Assembly (NCBI RefSeq): GCF_018139145.2
Contig: NC_059475.1
Location: forward strand, 16,496,937 to 16,560,936
Direction: 5' to 3'
DNA length: 64,000 nt
Origin: Gymnogyps californianus
Lineage: Eukaryota > Chordata > Aves > Accipitriformes > Cathartidae
The notes below the pieces were generated by a model that had not been told where the DNA came from, did no database searches, and saw only the letters and a list, made by a program, of their open reading frames with translations. Shown piece by piece: positions 19,001 through 33,000 of the stretch. The position numbers were made by a program, and so were the translations under genes. The stretch's first letter is position 1, and the number at the start of each line of letters is the position of its first letter.

Positions 19001-22000
19001 ATTCACCTGAAAAATCACATGGTAAAAGTAGTTATCAGAGATTTGCTGGTAAATTGGGCATAGCACACCATAAATGACATCTGCATAGACACATGCTGTG
19101 TCATTTGCAAATGACAAACACATGACGTAGGCGCATGTAGTAAAATACAGGGGAACTCCTTCCTGTGATTACATCTCCCTCCATAAACCTCTCCAGCACA
19201 TACACAAGACTAGAAATGAAGACGTGGTGTTAGGAGAGGGCAGGCCTAAGCTGCTGTCAGGAACAGCTCTGTTTGAGAGAAGGCAGAAAGCCCACATTTG
19301 GACAAGGATGTGCTTTTACACAACGCTCTCCTTCTGTAACCAGACAAAGAAATCACTTTAAATTTGTAACTATGCTCTCAAAAACACACAGGCAGACGGT
19401 TGAGCAGTACAACTGAACAGGCAGTCACTGCTGGCTAGTGGAAAAAACTTAATCCAGACCTGCTGCTGAATCACATCACAAAGCATCAAGGGGTTACACG
19501 GCTTAAGGTGGTTAAATACAAAAAGCCTTTGGATAAGGTGAGAACTGAATTCAAACCTCTTTTATCTCTTTCCTCTGTTTTGATAAGGTTTCAACATGAA
19601 CATTACCACTTTTTGTCAAAATTATCTTCACCTGTAACAGGCAACACTGAAACCTTGACATTTTTATCCTTTTGCCAACCTAACACAGGAATTTAAATAA
19701 AAAAAAAAACTCATTTCAAACACCCGTGTGTCCTCTTCCTCTGATGCCACGCACATACTGCACCTGTGCATAATCTTTCTCCTGCTGGCCTTCTGCAACA
19801 GGTCAACAACAACAACAAAGACTGCGCCTGTTATTCATAAGCTTTTTGTTATCTCTTGGAAGAAGCAAAAGGGCCTAGAGCATGTGTGGGAAGGAAAAAG
19901 CTTTGTTTACTTTAAGTTTACTTCTTTCAAGTCTGAGTAAACTCGGGGATCCGTAGAATGACTGGTTAATTAACTCATGACAGCAGTTCCTTTATCCTAT
20001 AAGGGCAACCACATCATGCTGTGTTGCATTCAGCGGGTTCTTCCAAAAAAGCGCGCTCAACCTTTACACCATGGACCAAAAATAAGCCTACCACAGAGAG
20101 GGTACTGCAGCATTAAGAGCTCTTCTAATGCAAAAGATGACAGCTGTGGAGTAGCGCTGTGATTATTTTCAACACTTCCATCGTGAGGGTTGGCTCCAGA
20201 TCCATTGGTGAAAGTTAGTGATAACATTGCAATAAAAGATCTGATTCTGATCCTTAAGTTCATTGCCGAGAGCACTGGTCAAGAGGGAAGCGAGCAGGAT
20301 GGGCTCCAAGATGCACTCACACAGATGCTGCCCCGACACAGTGCTGGATGCTGTCCTTACCCACCTGCTCTGGCATCCAGAAAGGCTGGAGAAGCAGGAA
20401 GGCTGCAAGAAGTTTGCCTCTTGGGGCTACACCTGGCTGCTCTTGCTGGGTTTGTCCCTTGTACCCGTAAACACAGGCACTGTGCAGGAATTGGCCTGGG
20501 CAACTCCAGCCCCACTCCAGAGCAACTCCATGCCAGTATCTTCTGCATCTATCTCCCACCTCCTTTTAGGAGTTGTCAAAACCTCTCCAAGAGGAGGAAA
20601 AGGTAAAGAACAAATCTTCCCTTCATTTGGGCTTGGGACTTTCCCACATGAACAGCTCACATTGCACAGTGCCAATACATTTAGGTCCCTCGAAGACTTC
20701 CCTTGGGCCTACGTCATTTGCCAGCTCATAGGCAATTTCCCATGTTTCTTTTTATCCCCTCATAAATGTCTTTCATCTAAAGAGCTCACAAAGCCAGAGT
20801 CCTTCCTTGCTCTTCCATGTTTTCACCATTCATTTTTCCCTTTCCCATTACACCAGCCTTTTCTATCCACTATTTCCCCTCCTTCCATTCAGCCATTCTA
20901 GTGGCCTCATCCCAAATGAGAAAATGGAGTTATTTTGCAGTTTTGTTTATTCCCACCTAAACTGAAGTATTTCTCCTTCCTTTCTGCTCTCTTAATTTAT
21001 GAAATCAAAATCTTTACTAATCAGGCTGGCATAAACTCAGAATGTCTTCCTCTGGTTCCTGTGCCCAGCGTTCCTACCTGACTAATGAGGAAACTCTCTG
21101 ATGTTGAATAAAAGAGTTTGTGCACTACAGAGAATTTTTAATGGAAAATAAAACCTTCTGACATCACTGGCTAATTACAATTTGCTGCACTAAAATACAG
21201 CACTGTGGCTATATTGCAGGGCAGGATAAAAGTGTGCACGTATTTTCCTGTGTGTTTCAATATCCTCCTATTGACAGAAGATAGGATGACAGGTCTACAA
21301 CTGGAGACTAGGAAATTATTTTTGTGATTTCATTAGAGTAATTGACAAAAGCATTTCCTTTCTATGTAAGGCTAACAGATGGCTTGTTAAAGTTACAACT
21401 TCTTTAAACAGAGCTGTCACCAAAAATGATGTGCGTGACAACAAAAATAATATTGATACAAGCTCATTGCAAAATTAAAATGGAGTTTGCATGACCTAAA
21501 GCACAGAATAAATAACTGCCACCATTGCAACACAGAATATCAAGGTGCATTTGCTTTTCTAAGGTTTCCTTGGAAATTGGATGAGGGGACATAAATTGGG
21601 GAAGTGTCAACAACATGGGACTTCAGTTATTATAGGCACAAACATGCAGCCAGTCACCATGCCTACTCTATATGTATGAAGAAACTACCATGGATGTACA
21701 AGTGTGTTAAATCGAGGCTTGGATTTTAATCCCAGTAGTAACAGAATATATTAATCACATAGAATTTTTAATTTTGGGTAAGTATGTTTTCATATAAAAA
21801 CGCTGAAGTCAAATTCAAAATTGTAGATTTGCACTCATACTGACTGCTACTACAGACTGAGCAGGATTTTGTTCTCGAGTAAAAACAGGCAGGCATCAAG
21901 CAGGCCCCTTCCCCTCAATACCTAACCAGTTATCAAAACCAGGAGTACGCTGTGCTCACCTCAGACCGATGTGCAATACAAGCATCAACCCTGTAGGACT

Positions 22001-22927
22001 CTGCTTTCACATCTCACCTCTGGCAGGTTCAAGACCTGTGCAAGGCAAGGGCATGCAACACCTGAAACTGCCTCACCTCCACCGTGAAATGGCTCCCTGA
22101 TGCCTCAGCCAGCCAGCAAAAATGGGGGGTGGGGTGGAGGGGTGAATAATAATTAAAAAAATAAAAAATAAAAAAATCAAGCAATACTAGTTTCCCCACC
22201 TGCTGTGGTTTTTAAGACCTCACCTTCACCTTAAACTTTTCTCATTTCCATGAGAGCAGGAAAAACTACAAAGGAGATTCAGCTTTGAAAACATGAAATG
22301 CAATCAGTGTTATACCTTTTTGATAGGTGACTGCACATATTCCACCTGGACAGATCTAGAATGCTAACATTGTTAATGATATTTAATACTTTTCTCCTTC
22401 AACATCACACTTACTCACTATTTATCCCCTTTGTCATAATCCTTCCAGGTTTTTTCCTGTTTTCTTTCTTTCTCCAGTATTCCTTCTTCATCTCTTTTCT
22501 TTCTCTAGTATTACTGCCTTACTTCTCTTCACAGCATCCTACCACTGTTACTTTCTCAAGCATTCTCTTTTGCATTAGTCTGCATAAAATTCAGCTCTCG
22601 GACTTCTCTGAGACATCATTAAGACATACAGCTAACTCCCAAAGACCCGAACTGGAAGAAAGAAAGAAAACAGAACCCCAGTGGGTTTTCCCTGGATTTC
22701 TTCATTTTCTTCACAATAACAACTCAGAAGCAAACTTCTTCTCTTGCCAATCTTAGATGCCAGCTCCTTGCATTATAAAACCATTTTTTTGGAAAAGAGG
22801 TAAATAATTGAATCAGGGAGGCAAACAAAAGGAAGAATAGGAACAATATTTCCCATTGCAAAACCTCTGTCGATAGCTATTGGAAATAACCTGGTTTATT
22901 TTACCAACCTTGTGATGTCAGGTTCAC

Positions 22928-23152
22928 TTAGCACACGCCTTGTCGGCTCCGTCTGAGGGGCACACTAACTGCACGACTGACGCACACGGCCGCGACTGGG
23001 GAGCAAATGCACAGCTGCTCGCTGCTTTTGTTTGTCTTCACATGAAGGATTTTTGAGAAATTGTGTATTACAGCAGACTGGTCCTTGCCCCAGGTGTAGC
23101 AGGTTCTTCCTTTCTCATTGAGTTTGGCAGAGCACATGAATTTCATCATCAT
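22928..23152 (-). other. Exon-like orphan ORF with a CpG cluster, unrecognised
   Basis: A 74-codon minus-strand ORF (starting MMMKFMCSAKLNEKG) directly preceded by a strong acceptor-like sequence, a long T tract ending GGTCTAG at 23153. Its 3' half (about 22930-23000) holds a tight cluster of CpGs in AT-rich surroundings. I see no clear donor and no family resemblance. It could be a chance ORF, a lineage-specific exon or a retrocopy fragment. Confidence 0.2.
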
Positions 23153-24302
23153 CTAGACCAAAAAAAATAAGTAAACAGCAAGCATTAAAAAGGAGAAAAT
23201 GGACAACATTTAATTTTGAGGGGAAAATAAAGGCTATGCTAAGAAACTGCTGTGACCAAGAGATTCTGCTCTAGAAATAAAAGCAAATTCTTGAGTGAAA
23301 AAGACAACAGAGATACTGCTGCTTTTCTAACTCTCAGTAACAGCCAAAATAAGGCTAGTGGGAAAGAGCACAGATTTTCAAAACAAACAAAAACAGAGTA
23401 ACATATCCATATCTTTTCATACCAGTACAATAAACTGTGAAGATGGTTGACTTAAAAATAAAGATTGTAATTCTTTTTTTTTTTTGCATTCAGCTTAGTT
23501 ACAGCGAAAGGTAGTTATAATAGGTCAATCCTAACAACACATAATCTTACAGAAAAAGGAATCACCATAGCAGTTACAAGGAAATATGAACTAAAGAAGT
23601 AATGACACAAAATTAAGAAAGCAGAGTGACCTGAATATGGATAAGTGTAGAAAAGAACTTCGCAGCATATTAGGTTTCATGGTTTAGTCTACCAGAAAGG
23701 ACAGGTTTGTGACACAAATATTGGGCAAGCATTAGGATGTCAACAGCAGCAACAATCTCCTCGCACCGTCCAGGGAGCAGATGAAGCATTCTAATATCGG
23801 GTTTTTTTCCCCCACATATCAAATTCCTTTGGTTTTATGATACTTTGCCCCACCAGGAAGAAGTTCCTATGTGGGATAGATGCCAAATGTACATAAAATG
23901 CGAGTCAAAAGAATGTTAGAATCCTACCTTTGAATGAAATTATTATATGGATCTATTAAGCCTAATTTAAAATAAGGCCTTCCAGCCTGATTTCTACTTC
24001 TATTTTCTAGGTGTTCTCATGCCACAATTCACATCCAGCTCTGTCCAAGCAGCACCGAGTTCCTGTTACTTTAGTTCAATGCTTCAGATACCTGCTTTTT
24101 GTTCAGAGCTCTGAACAAAAAGCAGTGACAAGTACTTCTCATTTTTCCCCACAGGAGAATGTCATGGAGGTAATCAGATCTTCGGTCTGGAAGAAAGCTG
24201 CTCGCCTGCTTGTAGATAGATATCCATTCCAAATCAACTAGCGCAGAGAGATCTGGCTTGAATAGTCGGTGTCAAAGCATGGCTAGGAGAGGAAACAAAA
24301 AA

Positions 24303-24352
24303 ACCCAAACCCAACCCAACCCCCCAACCCCCCCCCCAACCAAAAAAACCCA
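24303..24352 (-). repeat. C-rich tract, G-quadruplex-prone on the minus strand
   Basis: AACCC-like units run into homopolymer C. The minus strand therefore reads GGGTTTGGG, GGGTTGGG and longer G runs, enough for a quadruplex. Plain sequence observation. Confidence 0.7.
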
Positions 24353-25357
24353 GACACATGATGTTCACAAAGCACAGGCTGAGGGAGATCCCTGCTGGCA
24401 AGATGATGAAATACATGCGCACCATTTCAAAACACATCATTCACACGCTACCACAGTTTCTTCCACATCTGAATGTGAAAAACATTGCACATTTATCTTG
24501 CATTCAATTTGGCACCAGCCTCTTGCTCCTAAAGGCAGCGCTGCCCCAGCCATGCAGCACAGACTCCACAAGAGCAGCTGTTTGGCGGGGCAAAGGGGGA
24601 ATTCAGTCTCCATTTCACCATGTTTATCAAGGATAAAAATTCCCGGCATACTTTAATTATCATTCTGCTGAAGCAAGGCTGATGGACCCGTTTCTACAGC
24701 TACTTCTATTGCAGAAGAGCGGGAGGATGGGACCCAGCTGGTTTCCCACTTATTGACACTGGCCATTTTTTCTATCGCATTACAGGCATTAGATAGCATC
24801 CCACTTAGGCAATAATTGTATCAGGGAAATGATACAGCTCACCTACTCGTTGTAATTAGTGATACCACATTTAACAACTGATCAGCCAATACTGGATATT
24901 TGTGTATTGAAAAGAAGAAGGAACAAAATAAAACAACAGATCTTCTCTCAGCTTTTTTTGTACATTAAACAACTACTGCAAAATTTCAACAACTACAACA
25001 AATTTCAAGGGACACAAACCAGAAATAATTCTTAACTATGCTGGACTATCATAAAGATACTTATGATACACCTGGGGACAAAATAAGCTCAGAAAAAATC
25101 TTAACAACTGGATGAGAGACACATTAACTTCCAGACCATAAAAATGACCAAGCAAAGAAAGCAAGAGAGAGTTAAAATGAATATCCAATGAAGGACAACA
25201 TATTTTACAGGACATAGACATTATGAAGAGGTTCCATTTTCCTCTTACAAATGACATATTTGAGAGTAACAGATATTTCCAGTGGCTCAGAAAACACATT
25301 TAATTGACACTTAGAATGAAGGAAAGCATACAGGGTTGGTTTTTTTTTTAAAGAAAG

Positions 25358-25363
25358 TTTATT
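25358..25363 (-). terminator. SAAL1: Candidate SAAL1 poly(A) signal
   Basis: AATAAA on the minus strand, 1.55 kb beyond the SAAL1 stop. A variant ATTAAA lies further on at 25299-25304. No transcript evidence is available, so the 3'UTR length is a guess. Confidence 0.35.
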
Positions 25364-26918
25364 ACAAATCTGTAGATTTAAGAAAATATCCAAAAACTGC
25401 CAAAGTAGTATGAAAAACACTGTTGTCCCATTCACAGTTACCAGTTTTCTCCAACAAACATAGCGTATAAAAATTGATAGAAACCAGTGGCAATTCTTTT
25501 TGGTGACACAAGTCAGATATTCGTAATTCCAAATCCCCTGCCAACAACTAAGATGTTGCTGGCAGCCCAAGAGAATGATTAAATTGCACTATTTTTGAAA
25601 ACTGGAAGTTTGGATGAAAAGGCTATATACATATACACATACTGTATTTTACCACATGTACAGGTAACTCAGGGCAAACAAAACATGGCCCAGCACAATA
25701 CTTAAAAGTCTATAAAAACCTGGAGAGCCAGGGAATGTGTGCATATGGTATTAAGTTATTCTCTACACTCTGGTTCCCATTTTCTTTTACATCTCAAACC
25801 TAATAAAGACCAATTGTTTTCCACTCTCATTTACAGAAACAGTGAAGCTGATGTGTTGCTATACTGTCTTTTCAGACACAGAAAATGTTAGCTGCACCAC
25901 ATGCAGGCACATGATCTAAAAATGTAATGCAGTTAAAACATAATATAATTAAAAGTGGGATTTTTAGAAGACTGTAGACTGAATTTACTGCAAATGACCT
26001 AACACCTTAAGCTCCCCTGAAAAACCGAGGCTAACATGGCATTTCTAATGTCATTCACAGATAATTCTTAAGACACATGAATGAGGAAAGAACTGTCTGA
26101 TACATGTTACATTCCTAAACTGAAGTATGGACTACTTTAAAAAAGTGGAAAGTTTGCAAATATGCCACAGATTAAATGCAAACCTGCCCTACAACTCTAA
26201 CTCTGGATAACTGGCTGCAACGGTTGGAAGCTGCAGCATAGACCATTGCTAACCACATTCTCAAATCCTTTAAACTGCACAGGACCTAGACACCACAACT
26301 CAGAGCTGCAGTGTAGAAGAGGCTTCAATGTAAGAAGTGTGAAAGCAGGATGAAACATTTCTGTTACAATACCTGCTCAAGGTACTGATATGATCTAAAA
26401 GAGAGAAAAAAAAAAAGAAAAAACAACCCAAACAACTGTGTGTAATTTAACTGCTTTTATCAGGTGCTTGAAGGTCCTTAGGCAGAGGACATCTGGGATT
26501 TCCTATTGATGAATCCTCCTTTTGCCAATAGCAACTTGGAAGAAACCAGCATCATGTTAAAAAACTACTCAGTGCATTTCATTCATTTTGCTGTTTCAAC
26601 TTAAGTTGAAAAGCACAGAATCAAGAGTTATTCAAAGAAAACTACGCTGCAGAAGAGCAATTAGAAATCAACAGTCTCTCATCACCAGAGCAAACAGGAT
26701 GGAAGATGCAGAACTGAATTTACAGTAATTTCCTTCCCCATGCAGACCAGATTAACTCTAGGTTAATCAGGGCTACCTGGAAAATTTCTTAAAAGCCACC
26801 TGTTGGTAAGGCGGTTGCCTCATTCTCCTGCATTTACTGAAAGCCTGATTTCTGAAACACTGTAATGAAACAGTCAAAAATCTTCATTCCAAAGAAGGAA
26901 AATATTTCATGTGCGTTC

Positions 26919-27011
26919 TTAGGCATGAACTTTCAGACTTGGGAAACGTTTTTCCAGATTGTCAGCAAGAGTCTGATCAGCCTCACGCAGAACTTCAAGG
27001 AAACTCTCCAC
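26919..27011 (-). CDS. SAAL1: SAAL1 coding exon 12 (stop exon)
   Basis: Encodes [19 protein letters not shown] and on to PSLKVHA, then TAA. The acceptor is TTCCAG|GTGGAG; it enters in phase 0. Confidence 0.95.
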   Translation of the reverse strand: MESFLEVLREADQTLADNLEKRFPSLKVHA

Positions 27012-30000
27012 CTGGAAATAAATTGCAAACACATACACACAAAAAGAAAAAAAAACAACTTGCATGGAACACAGAATTCTTATACTTGGTATAGGGGGTC
27101 TTTCCACTTCTGTACCTTCCCACCAACAGCAGCCAGCACCAGCCACTGCAAAGAATAATGGAAAGTGCTCCACGGTAGATACCTTCCTCCTAAACCCCAC
27201 CATTTCAGTTGGTCTAAATTTTGAAACATTATCGCCTTCCCCAAACTCTTATTTTATTATTTAAATGTACACAAACAAAAGCTCCCTATGAAAAATATTT
27301 AGAATAATTATTCTTTAAAAATGTACAGGACAAATTTTCAGCTAGCATAAATTTGCAGACATCTATTCCTTTCAGCACAGTCTGACCCTTGTATCAGCTG
27401 ATGAGGTAGGGAAAGCTCTGGCTGAAGTAAGCTGGAAGAGACAGAAAGGGTAAGACTGTCTAGAATGGCATATTACCAGTGTCTGAGCAATTCTGTCCTA
27501 CCTCTACATCTGATTCTGAAAGGTCTGGCCACCCGAGTAGTATTTTTCAGCTACGTTAAAGACCTTGTCATATACTTACCGATGCAAAATACAGAGGTAA
27601 GAGGTTCTGAAATGCACAGGAACATGTCTGTTCATTTAAATGTCCCTGGTGTAGCCCTTCTAACGTATTTTCCTGGAAAATAAAATGAGAAATACAACTA
27701 ACATGTCATGTAGAGTTGTTGAAAAAACAAACTCAAAATTGTGCACAGTGTCTACAGTATGCACTTCGCTCTCAAAAATGAGTAAAAAAACCAGAACTTA
27801 CAGTTCTCAGAGAATGCCAGACATAGGTAAAATAAAAAGGTGTGAAAGCTCACATCACAAGTCTCTTAATCTGAGTGCTCCCATAATAAAAAAGTCCAGC
27901 TGAGAAGGTGAGTTTATATACTGATATTCTTTCCTTTTCTTAAATAAATTGGCTTTCATTCAAAAGAAATGGTGACATACACCTAGAGGATTTATCATAC
28001 AGAATCTTGGCCCTGAAGACACACCTCCAAAAACCTGTGTCCCTGCCGTCTAACACACATGTTGCTACTCACCTTCTGATGATTCTCTGATGAATTTCCA
28101 GTATGCAACTTCACTTGCACAGAAAAATGCCCACATTAATAGTAATGTCTTTTTTCTTACCTACCCTGCAGAAATCCCTCTTAGAATTTTGTTTATTCTT
28201 ACCTTGGTCAGTTCTTGAAGCACATTGGAAAGTAATTCACAGCAAATATCCTTCAAAATTTTTAAATGGAAATCTTCCTCGTTTACATCAGCCCTTCCAG
28301 TCTCTTCTTGTTCGGACTCCTTTGAGTTATCAACAGATCTCTTCCCACAGCCCTCCATGTATTGTAAGATACGAATCAAGCTCCCAATCAGAGGCATATC
28401 TAATATAAAGTAACAAGAAAATGGAAGTTTAACACCAAAAATTTTTCCCCATCCTTTCAAGGCATTAGAATTTTGAAACACACCACAAGATTTTATACAA
28501 AAGCTATAGGAAGGTATAGTCTGACAGTGTTGTGTTTTGTCACTCAAAGACTGTTTTAAAGAAGCAAGTGGAAATGTAGTAGAAAACCCAAACCATTTTT
28601 TCTGCAAGCTAACATGTATCTATAAAAAGTATATGCCAGTGGTAAGGAATATGAGGAGGAAAATGTCTCTAGTAATACCTCAGAGAGGCTAGTATGTTAA
28701 ATTTGCATCCAGATAATTCTACTTCATAAACCAAACCAACACAACATCTTTCTGCTGCAGATGACGCTGACTCACATTCCCAAGATAGGCTTTTAATTCT
28801 AAGGACTTGTCAATGGATTGAAAAGTAACAAGTGATAAAGATGGATTTAAGTAAGTGCAGAATCTCCCTCTACTAAACAAAGTATAACAGTCAAGACCTC
28901 ACATTTTAGCAAAGATGAATTCTGCAGTTTTCATTAATTTACCCAGTGGAGAAGACTGAACAGAATCTGTAGATTCTACTACTGTAACTCTTCAGAGATA
29001 TCCAGTAACTGAACTTCGAGCTATCTGTGATTTTTAGAGTCACCAGTAAAGAGTCTTACTGTATTCAAACATGTAACTGAATTCTGTGTTCTGAACCGAT
29101 CTCTAAAAAACAGTAACAAATTAACCCCACATACATAAAGACGATTGTGAAAATAACTTAAAAAAAAAAAAAAAAAAAACCCAGAAAAAAGCATGACTTG
29201 CTTTTCCTCATTTTGGTGTATTCTTGTTCCGTCTGTGAAGCAAACATAGCAGACAGCACGGACAAAATAGAGGCCAATACAGTCTTCTGCTCCTGCACAA
29301 TGATCGGTGGATCGTCTGGCTGGCAAAGTTCATGGCAAACGAGGTCATAAAGCAAACTCCAAGTCTCTTTTCCTCTATCAGGAGCCTGCACTTGAGAAAG
29401 AAAGAAAGAGAACCCACCAACCCAACAAATTTAATCTGGGTACATGAACTATTTTTCTCCCCATTACATATCTGATGATCTAGAAGTTACTGCCATTCTG
29501 GGTCCCATCATATGTAGCAATTCAAGCGTCTTACCAATAGCCTGAATACCCTCATCCACCGTGGTCAGGAGCTGCAAAATATGCATATAAACATCAAGTC
29601 CTTCTGGATTATCTGATCTACAAAGAACAAACAAAAAACAAAGACAAATTAAAGACCTGATTACTGAGTTTATATTCTGTGTGTTTTGGACACACAGAAG
29701 ACCATCAGCAATCACTATGATTCTCTTTGCTAACCAACTAGTTGACTCATTTCAAATGATAAAGTACAGGAAAATGTATTCTAGTGATCTGTCAAACTAT
29801 GCAGCTCCCACTGAAATAAAGATGTTCAGACACAGGCCTTAACAAGGTTATAAGGAGTCTCCCCAGCCATGAAACCGAAAAGAAATCTCACATACCGGAC
29901 TTGTTTGGCTGCTTCGAGTATACAAGGCACAAGCTTAAAATCTGGAAGTTCTTCGGGGGAATCATCTACAGACGGTCCCACAGACCGACAAGTGCCATTT

Positions 30001-33000
30001 TTAATCCAGTTTAACATTAGCTCTTCATCTAGATCAAAGAGTTTGTCCACCACTTCACCCACTTTTACCAGCAATTCAACTGCACAAGAGAGAACGTATA
30101 AATTTCAACAAGACTAAAAACGGAGAGCAAAAATTAGCTCACAAAATGCTAATATATAAAAGTATTCAGAGTAAATTCAGTGCTGAAATATATTAGTTTC
30201 GTTCACGACCTACTAAAGGGTTGCTATGTTTAATCCCTTTTTGTGGCATAGATCAGGTGAACAGCTTGATGAATAGGGATTCTATGAAAGCCCACTGACA
30301 CCTTCTACCTTCTCATGCCATTTATGAAGCAGGAACTTTATTCTGCAAAGAGACTTCACATTCCTGGAAAGTCGTAACTTCTGCTTCTGAAGTAAAACTT
30401 TTCATGATTTGTCCCTAAATACGCAGTTTTCTGCTAACCTTACACTTGCGAATCTGCATTTTACTTAAGTAGATCTGTGATTTCAATTGGACAGAGCAGG
30501 ATTTCTGAGCATTGTCACTAAAAAAAAAACCCAATCAAATTGAAGAAGCTAAATTATTAGGATTCCTAGACAAATGACAACTGCTGTTACAATTGAGTTG
30601 GATGTGAAACATAAATGCTATTCAAAATATTTCCATTATTAGGTGCTTAGTGTGTTTTTTGCTAAATTAGTGCTAAGAGATTTGTGTACCACTGACTGCA
30701 GACCCAAAGCCTGTGCAGTATTCAGCTGCCATTCAGAGTAACTGAATCATCCCTCCAGTTCACACTCCACAAGTATGGTAGTTTTAAAACCGGAAAACAC
30801 ATATCTGATTTGAAAAAAAATTTAAATGAGGTCTTGTTTCAAGGATCAAAAATGACATATGTATATCCCTGAATGAGGACTATGTCATTTCCTTTACTGT
30901 GCCAAGTAACAACTTCTTCTATTAGACTTATTTTGATTCCCCCACAGAGCTTTCTTCTTCCTCTATGGGTGCTTTTCTGGTTGGTTTTATATATATTTAT
31001 AAACCTGCAAAGGCAGGACATGTTTATTTTGGTGTCCTTTAAATTCACGAGGTTTACTTTATTTTAAAGAAATTCTGTACTCCCAATTGAAAATATCTGT
31101 CTTTGAAATTGCGTACTTCAGTTCTTATTTTTTTCTGCAAACACCCACTAATTCCCAGCTTGTTTTGGCAACTTACCATTTGTAGAGCTCGACATGATAA
31201 AGCAAACACAGTCATACACGGAAGGGTTTTCTCGGATTCTCTCAACCCAGACATTGGCCACCTCAGGCTGGGAGAGGCAAGTTAACAACAACCTAGACAA
31301 GAATTGCCCATTTAACAAATTAGAAGCCAATTCATTCATTTTAGCTGTAAAAGTGTAAATCCAAAATAATGAGAATGATGTGACAGAAACAGGAATCTAG
31401 CTCACAGCAAATCAATTCCAGAACAATGCGGAAATGATAAAAGGATAGGATGAGAAGGTAATAGTGAGCCCACTTGTCAATTTTCTTCCCGGGCGTCAGA
31501 ACATAGCAGAACTACACTAATGATGCATTAATTTCTGAGATGTCCTACCTGCTTGTTTCCAGAAGAGTTGGGGAGTCTGAATCACACAAACGTTGCAATA
31601 ACATTTGGCTTTAAGGAGAAAATGCAAGATAAAAGTTAATAAAAATCTATCTTTGTTTGGAAAAAAGTTATCAAAAGGTTAATTTCACAGCTGCAGCCAT
31701 GTTCTGAGATTAAAGCCAGCTTTTCCTGACTGTGCATGCATTTCCAGTGTTTCAAGATTGCCAAACTTAGAAATTAAAGATTCAAGAACTTGACTGGTGA
31801 TTAAAACAACAACAACAAAAAAATAGTGGTCTGTATCCTTTTTTTCCTTCACTGAACACTTCCCACACAAATATGGTCAGCCAAAAAGGTGTGAATGAAG
31901 ATGAGGCACGGCAGACAAACTTAGTTCCTTCTATAACATTTATTTCATGATTGTGAGTCCAGAAAAGCAGTACTCATGCATGTATAAAACACATATACAC
32001 TTACCCAAGATTCTCATCTTTACTAATGGACATGCATATGTCTTGGAAACAGGCCATATTTCCTAATATTCCCACACAGATTTCCTGAAAAGTCAAACCA
32101 ACAGTATAATGAGGTAACTGCAATGTAGTTCACCGGTTTATTTCCACAGCCATAAGACAAAAGTAAGAAAGGTTCAAAGGCATTTTCCAGTTTGATTTCC
32201 AAGTTCTTACGACCCACCAATTTTAAGACAGAGATACAGATTTTTCTACATGATGCTATTAGACTAGCCTAAAATATACTCATGACAGGTACTATTCAGA
32301 TATTTAGGTGTTAAGGTATTCCATAAAACCAAATATATCTTGAAATCAACTTTGCTTGCATATTCTATGTATACCATTTTGAAGCTAATCTGGCATCCCT
32401 ATTATTAAAGCAATAAAGAATCCTAAGAACAAAAATATCACCATGTAAGTGGAACCCCCACAGATATTCACTTCCTCCCAAAAGAAAGGGGGCTTTACTG
32501 GAAGCTTGTATTAAGAACATCTTCTGATTGCAGAGATCTTAAAAAAAAAAAAAAAAAAAACCAAACCCAAAACCAAAAGCAGCGCATCCCATTAGGATAT
32601 TCATACCTAGACAATCATTAAAAGGATGCACACTTCTATAAAGGGGACCGTGAGAGCTCTGAAATACCTGCGGGTGACTGGTGCTAACACAGAATGTCCT
32701 GGGAATCATTCATTTTCAGCAATCTAAAGTTGGAAATCAGCTCTCGCCACTCAAGATTATCTTCTTAATTATTAACATGCTATTACCTCTGCTGAATTAC
32801 AGCAGACACTCTAGCAGACACTATTTGAAGAAAGTAGCTGCAACAGCCAATTTGCACTCACTTCCAAATTTTGGTTGTACTTTCAAAAGACAAAGTACTG
32901 AACTTTCAAAGCCCTGTGTGTCTCTACTCATCTCCTGAAGTAAAGCGTCTGGTAACTTCAGAGAAAGGGGAGTTATACCAACACTGAATACCTTTGAAAA

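Larger units (their letters stand above)
10241..25290. other. Intergenic region between TPH1 and SAAL1
   Basis: About 15 kb with no gene I can support on either strand. It contains A- and T-runs, a GC-richer patch at about 16450-16950, a chance-looking 212-codon plus-strand ORF (20263-20901), a CpG-bearing exon-like ORF (22928-23152, minus), and a C-rich tract at 24303-24352. No LTR or CR1 terminus was recognised in it, which makes it unusually clean beside its neighbours. Confidence 0.6.

Noticed and set aside
20263..20901. 212-codon plus-strand ORF, the longest in the intergenic region
   Set aside because: No recognisable domain, no splice or promoter context, a pyrimidine-rich low-complexity C-terminal part, and length only mildly unusual for this much sequence.
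22361..22756. 131-codon plus-strand ORF rich in Phe, Leu and Ser, membrane-protein-like
   Set aside because: It is the translation of a T/C-rich tract; no start context, partner exon or family.
31685..31870. Minus-strand ORF with '[10 protein letters not shown]', at first taken for SAAL1 exon 5
   Set aside because: Beyond QVL it does not match SAAL1. The true exon with matching phase and [11 protein letters not shown] lies at 31549-31608.
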